Source: Pelagicoccus sp. SDUM812002
Lineage (GTDB): Bacteria > Verrucomicrobiota > Verrucomicrobiia > Opitutales > Opitutaceae
Length of the DNA: 64,000 nucleotides
Direction: 5' to 3'
NCBI RefSeq assembly: GCF_031127835.1
Contig: NZ_JARXHX010000012.1
Location: forward strand, 62,001-126,000
In this document: positions 56,573-64,000 of the stretch, piece by piece
Layout: each line of letters opens with the position of its first letter
Position numbering within the stretch: position 1 is the stretch's first letter
Notes under the pieces: model-generated
Told to the model about the DNA's origin: nothing
Seen by the model: only the letters and a program-made list of their open reading frames with translations
The model's database searches: none
Made by a program: the position numbers and the translations under genes

Positions 56573-57472
56573 TCAGCCGCCCAGAGAGAGCACACGAGCA
56601 CCTTCCCAAAACACCGTAACGGTACCAGAGGACTCCGAGATTACGATAGCCAAGGACTTGGTGCGCGCCGTCGTGGCTGCAGCAGCCAGATGGCGCGAGC
56701 CGAGCCCTTTCGGAACCTTTACCTTACTAGTCACGGGGGCATCGAGGTAAACACCTGCTGCTTCGACCACGCCTTTGCGGTCGATGATGAAACCGCCATC
56801 CAAGGCGGAGAGCTCCCGCATGGTTTCGATGAAATCGGAGTCGTGAATATTGCGAAATTTCTTAGCGTGCCCTTTGCAGGGATTGAGGATGAGCGGACGG
56901 GAAATAGGTTCCAGCTCCTCTAAGTCGCCCAAAACAAAGACGGTTCCAATAGGTTTCCCTTCCCTTCCCTCAGATGCGAACTTGAGCGCTATTTCGATCA
57001 AACGGGCAAACTCCTGGGAGATCGGCAGCGCATCATCCTTCGAGATCGAACGCTTGCTGAACCAATCGAAGTCGCGTTTAGGGTTCACGAGTAGCATATT
57101 GTCTAGACGTTTGGAGCCGGCGACCCCGATCAAGCAAACCATGGATTCGTCGACTTCGATTGCGCCCTCCATCACCGCAATAATGACTGCCAAAGCGACC
57201 TGATCCATGCGGCCTACCGGATTCTCCGGAATCTGGACGCATCTGTCTTTCGAGCCCAAATCCACCTCGAAGGCCTCCTTGTCATAGGTAACCCAAAGGA
57301 TCGATTCGGACTCTCGATGTTTCTCTACCATTCGCCGATCCGACAACAACTCGGCAAAGACGAGCACACGCCCGATTTCCAAACGTCGAGCGAGTTCGAA
57401 TCCAAGGCCTACCAGGACTTTGGTTTCTTTCGCTTCAGTGGGATGTTTGTGAGAAGACGACATTTCACTCAT
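56573..57472 (-). CDS. Diadenylate cyclase domain protein (DisA_N/DAC)
   Basis: DAC domains make the messenger c-di-AMP from two ATP. The C-terminal half of this 299-residue protein has LSALDGGFIIDRKGVVEAAGVYLD (block from about 214, in two parts), then KGLGSRHLAAAATTARTKSLAIVISESSGTVTVF (about 255-288). The family motifs DGA and RHR read DGG and RHL here. The N-terminal half (SESILWVTYDK, VALAVIIAVMEGAIE) is an uncharacterised alpha/beta domain. It belongs to the soluble DacZ-like group rather than membrane CdaA. The gene lies upstream of DUF2760 on the same strand. Confidence 0.75.
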   Translation of the reverse strand: MSEMSSSHKHPTEAKETKVLVGLGFELARRLEIGRVLVFAELLSDRRMVEKHRESESILWVTYDKEAFEVDLGSKDRCVQIPENPVGRMDQVALAVIIAVMEGAIEVDESMVCLIGVAGSKRLDNMLLVNPKRDFDWFSKRSISKDDALPISQEFARLIEIALKFASEGREGKPIGTVFVLGDLEELEPISRPLILNPCKGHAKKFRNIHDSDFIETMRELSALDGGFIIDRKGVVEAAGVYLDAPVTSKVKVPKGLGSRHLAAAATTARTKSLAIVISESSGTVTVFWEGARVLSLGG

Positions 57473-57544
57473 ACTCGCAATCTATGAGGTGGGTGTCGAT
57501 GGCCTTGTTTAATCCAGCGCCTATCCGCAAAAAATATTACGCTC

Positions 57545-57570
57545 TTGAGAAGCAACGAGGAGGCTATAAT
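57545..57570 (+). promoter_or_regulatory. Possible promoter of the malonyl-CoA decarboxylase gene
   Basis: TTGAGA (57545-57550) and a perfect TATAAT (57565-57570) lie about 120 bases before the start at 57686. The spacer is only 14 bases, three below the ideal, so the -35 assignment is doubtful. Confidence 0.3.
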
Positions 57571-57685
57571 CTACTAATCCTAAGCTAGAGTAGCATTACG
57601 TTTGTTCATGCTCGAATAGAAAAATTTGAAACTGTGACTCGCAATGGGCACACGCCTTGCGGATCAAGTGTAAGAGAGAAAGACA

Positions 57686-59122
57686 ATGGCAAAGAAATCG
57701 GTATCGAACAGCAAAGAGGGATTCATTGGGAGCACCTGGGCAGGCCTCCAATCAGCTTGGAGGGAGATCGTTCGCGTATCCACTCGGGCGAATACGTCTG
57801 ACGACTCAGATCCCGATACGATACGATCCCAGATCCGAGCGTGCTTAGACCAGAAAGGTGGCGAAGTTTCAGCGCGGAACCGAGCCGCCGGCTTAGCTCG
57901 CTCCTATTTGGAATTTTCTGCTGAGGAGCGTCTAGAGTTTCTAAAGATCCTCAACAACGAGTTCGGAGCCAATGGCGACTTGATCGCAAGCGCGATCGAC
58001 GCCCTAAAAACAGCGGAGAACGAGGCTGAAACCGAACTTTCGCGCTATCGACTCCGCCGAGCCTTGGAACCGGCAAGAGTGCAGCTCCTGCGGGAGTTCA
58101 ATACTCTCCATTCAGGGCCCAGGTTCTTGGTCGAACTCAGACGAGAACTGATCGATCTAGTCAAGGAATATCCCGAATTGTCAGCCTTGGAGCGAGACTT
58201 GAAGGAGCTGCTACGTTCTTGGTTCGATGTCGGATTTCTCGATTTGACTAGTATCAACTGGAACTCACCCGCTTCGCTCCTCGAAAAGTTGGGACGCTAC
58301 GAGGCCGTGCATAAAGTACGGAGTTGGAGGGATCTGAAAAACCGGCTCGATACTGACCGCCGATGTTTCGCGTTCTTTCATCCCTGTATGCCGAACGAAC
58401 CTTTAATATTTATAGAGGTCGCCTTGGTCAAAGGGCTCGCGGTGCAGATCCAAGATTTGCTCGACGAAAAGATGCCCGTGCTCGAACCGGACGAAGCGGA
58501 TACCGCGATCTTCTACTCAATTTCCAATGCCCAAAGAGGACTCGTAGGCGTCAGTTTCGGAAACTTCTTGATCAAACAGGTGGTGGACCTACTGCGGCGT
58601 GAATTACCAAACCTCAAACGCTTTTCAACCCTGTCCCCTATTCCCGGATACGTGAAGTGGCTTGAGTCAGAACTGGAGTCAGGACGAGCCTCGCTCTCGC
58701 CCTCCGAAAGCAAGGCCTTAAAGCCAATCGCTGGCGAGGAGAAGCCAATTGAATTTGTAGCAAACGCCCTGAAGAGCCCGAATTGGCATAGAGACGATGC
58801 TCTCCGCGGTGTGCTGAAACCCGTGCTGCTACGTTACTGCGCCCTATACCTGCAGCAGGCGAAACGTACTGGAAGAGGTACCGCGGCCGATCCAGTCGCC
58901 CATTTTCATCTGAACAACGGAGCTCGTATGGAGCAGCTCAATTGGATGGGAGATACCTCACCCAAAGGAATACAAGAATCTGCAGGTATCATGATCAATT
59001 ACCTCTATCGACTCGATCGTATCGAGAGCTACCATGAGGACTACAATAGCAATGGAAAGATCAACGCCTCTAAAGGTGTGGTCGCGCTGCAAGGAAAGGT
59101 AGACTCCAGCAAATACCAATAA
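57686..59122 (+). CDS. Malonyl-CoA decarboxylase
   Basis: The enzyme decarboxylates malonyl-CoA to acetyl-CoA, setting malonyl-CoA levels. The 478-residue protein shows the family signatures CFAFFHPCMPNEPLIFIEVAL (in part), IFYSISNAQRGLVGVSFGNFLIKQVV (in part), FSTLSPIPGYVKWLE with the catalytic Ser region, and DPVAHFHLNNGARMEQLNWMGD (in part) with the catalytic His, then GIMINYLYRLDRIESYHEDY. The N-terminal about 90 residues are the helical oligomerisation domain. It is monocistronic and converges with the deiminase gene. Confidence 0.94.
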   Translation: MAKKSVSNSKEGFIGSTWAGLQSAWREIVRVSTRANTSDDSDPDTIRSQIRACLDQKGGEVSARNRAAGLARSYLEFSAEERLEFLKILNNEFGANGDLIASAIDALKTAENEAETELSRYRLRRALEPARVQLLREFNTLHSGPRFLVELRRELIDLVKEYPELSALERDLKELLRSWFDVGFLDLTSINWNSPASLLEKLGRYEAVHKVRSWRDLKNRLDTDRRCFAFFHPCMPNEPLIFIEVALVKGLAVQIQDLLDEKMPVLEPDEADTAIFYSISNAQRGLVGVSFGNFLIKQVVDLLRRELPNLKRFSTLSPIPGYVKWLESELESGRASLSPSESKALKPIAGEEKPIEFVANALKSPNWHRDDALRGVLKPVLLRYCALYLQQAKRTGRGTAADPVAHFHLNNGARMEQLNWMGDTSPKGIQESAGIMINYLYRLDRIESYHEDYNSNGKINASKGVVALQGKVDSSKYQ

Positions 59123-59158
59123 TCGGGGCGTGATTCAACCCTTGCGCTGAGTTCGGTA

Positions 59159-60298
59159 CTATTCCGAAAACTCTAGCAACCCGCTCGGGTCGATGAAGTG
59201 CGGAATTCCTAACGTTAGACAATGTAGGAAGCCACCTGTCTGGATCAAATCATCTGCTGGAATGGGCAAAATCTCCCATTTGGGTAGCAACTCCCGGTAG
59301 GTTTCCATCACCTGATTTTCGAGAGCCGGATCCACGTCGGAATAGCTTGGCACTAACATCAGCCCATTCACGTAAAATACATTAGTGTAGGAACGCCACA
59401 TCCCGTCTTTACGCGGCGGCAAGGGGATACGGTGCACTTGGACGGGGCGACCTTCAACCAACTGTTCCCCCACAAGTTGAGAAGCCCGCTCGATATGGGA
59501 TCGTACCTCTTCAGTCTCCTCAGGTAGTGCTTGAGCAATTACAGCTGTTTTCGGATTCACGAAAGTAATGAACATGTCCGCATGGCCCGTCTGTTCACCC
59601 GGTATCGAAGGCACAAAGGTCAGGGTCTTCAGGGTAAAATAGGTATTCATCAATCCTGTAAACTCGTCACCGCTGAAGTTTCTGAAGCGATTGCGTTCGA
59701 TCAGTTTGAGCGAGGATACCCCTAAACCATTTCCGTTGTGTACCAAGTTACCTCCCTCCAAAGAAATCGGAACGTAGGAGCATTGTATACCGAGAGCGTT
59801 CGCTAAAACCAAAGGAAACTGGTCGTCGAGAGGACGCGATCCCAACTCGTCCCTAGCCGAATAATAGGTGTCCACGATTGAACCGGACCCATCGGAGCGA
59901 CGTATAAATATCGGTCCAAAATCGCGTATCCACATCGAATCCAATTGGTGTACCAAGAAGTGTACGCGATCACGATCCACCCCCGCCTCTTCCAAAGCCT
60001 CTCGACCGTTAAGAATCTGTTCCGGACCCGCCACAATAGCTATCACAGGTGCTCGTTCCGAGATGTGGCCAACCAATGTCGCGAAGAGCTCCGGATGAAA
60101 ATGTACCAATTCGTTCGCAGACAATAGTACCGCTGACAACTTACCGAACTCCCCGGGAATACGAATCGGCAACGGCAAGCTTCGGTTGAACGAGTCGCGT
60201 TTGGCCTTGGCAGACTTTTCAGCAGATATTGGTTCCTGCTGAGCAAAAGTCTGTACGACGGAAACGAGAATCGCTGCGAAGAGAAGTGCAATTTTCAT
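59159..60298 (-). CDS. Exported agmatine deiminase / peptidylarginine deiminase family protein
   Basis: The 379-residue protein begins with a signal peptide (MKIALLFAAILVSVVQTFAQQ). The guanidine-group hydrolase fold follows: QLDSMWIRDFGPIFIRR with catalytic Asp, SLEGGNLVHN, GEQTGHADMFITFV with catalytic His, and GGFLHCLTLGIPHF with the nucleophile Cys. The family includes cytoplasmic agmatine deiminases and the secreted PAD of Porphyromonas. The exported form here suggests action on free or protein arginine-type groups outside the cytoplasm. ATG 60298 is chosen because it starts the signal peptide; the frame opens at 60418. Confidence 0.88.
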   Translation of the reverse strand: MKIALLFAAILVSVVQTFAQQEPISAEKSAKAKRDSFNRSLPLPIRIPGEFGKLSAVLLSANELVHFHPELFATLVGHISERAPVIAIVAGPEQILNGREALEEAGVDRDRVHFLVHQLDSMWIRDFGPIFIRRSDGSGSIVDTYYSARDELGSRPLDDQFPLVLANALGIQCSYVPISLEGGNLVHNGNGLGVSSLKLIERNRFRNFSGDEFTGLMNTYFTLKTLTFVPSIPGEQTGHADMFITFVNPKTAVIAQALPEETEEVRSHIERASQLVGEQLVEGRPVQVHRIPLPPRKDGMWRSYTNVFYVNGLMLVPSYSDVDPALENQVMETYRELLPKWEILPIPADDLIQTGGFLHCLTLGIPHFIDPSGLLEFSE

Positions 60299-60405
60299 CA
60301 GATGGAATTCGGATATCCAGGCTCCGATACGAAGTTCGCAAAAGACGGGAAGGAAGCCGATTTGGCAAGAACCAAGAGCCCTACTCTTCCAACCGAATAG
60401 GACAC

Positions 60406-60437
60406 AAAAAGCCCGCATCCTTTGGCGGGATGCGGGC
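60406..60437 (-). terminator. rpoC terminator
   Basis: GCCCGCATCC (60411-60420) pairs perfectly with GGATGCGGGC (60428-60437) around a seven-base loop. On the minus strand it is followed by TTTTTGTG. It lies 30 bases past the rpoC stop and closes the rpoBC operon, so the str operon is not reached from rpoC. Confidence 0.85.
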
Positions 60438-60466
60438 TTTGCTAAATGTATTCTCTACGTGCCGGT

Positions 60467-64000
<3,534 letters not shown>

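Overview
The window is about 53-55% GC by eye and looks like a chromosomal segment of a Verrucomicrobiota bacterium, most likely class Opitutia (Pelagicoccus/Puniceicoccales-like). This placement is inferred from gene content: an ASPIC/UnbV FG-GAP protein, a DUF4914 protein, a GH78-like enzyme, S5 with a Gly/Pro/Arg repeat tail, and the form of the ribosomal cluster. No 16S gene is present to confirm it. I saw no insertion sequence, prophage, CRISPR array, tRNA or rRNA gene.

1-20 kb is mixed housekeeping. It holds the 3' part of a large FG-GAP/UnbV surface protein, dprA, a decayed metallopeptidase-like TPR pseudogene, a bifunctional NAD(P)H-hydrate repair enzyme, a GH78-like glycosidase, pdxJ-acpS, a membrane protein, and a DUF4914 P-loop protein divergent from an AraC regulator. 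These are followed by citrate synthase, a his cluster transcribed hisD-hisC-hisB-hisH behind a LolA-like periplasmic protein, and guaA behind a small zinc-ribbon membrane protein.

20.9-38.4 kb is one long minus-strand translation cluster. Its order is rpsL-rpsG-fusA-rpsJ-rplC-rplD-rplW-rplB-rpsS-rplV-rpsC-rplP-rpmC-rpsQ-rplN-rplX-rplE-rpsN-rpsH-rplF-rplR-rpsE-rplO-secY-rpsM-rpsK-rpsD-rpoA-rplQ, ending in a strong terminator. tuf, rpmD (L30), rpmJ (L36), adk, map and infA are absent from their common positions. Several products carry unusual tails: S5 (GPGGNR repeats), S11 (acidic N-terminus), L17 (acidic C-terminus) and SecY (extra C-terminal helix). A terminator-like hairpin sits just upstream of rpsL. 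rpoC, normally just ahead of this cluster, is at the far right end (60.5 kb to the window edge), so about 22 kb of other genes separates rpoBC from str.

38.9-48.4 kb is the most interesting part. Five plus-strand genes encode two circularly permuted ATP-grasp proteins (one fused to an alpha-E domain), a free alpha-E protein, a transglutaminase-DUF2126 fusion and a second transglutaminase-like protein. The families are known to co-occur and are predicted to make or modify a peptide, but I know of no established product.

48.7-60.3 kb carries a GntP-type permease, a degenerate rhodanese-YceI fusion, a paired Hsp70/Hsp70-DUF3731 chaperone module with a DUF2760 membrane protein, a diadenylate-cyclase-domain protein, malonyl-CoA decarboxylase, and an exported agmatine-deiminase-family protein. 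The window closes inside rpoC, whose 3' end has a clear terminator.
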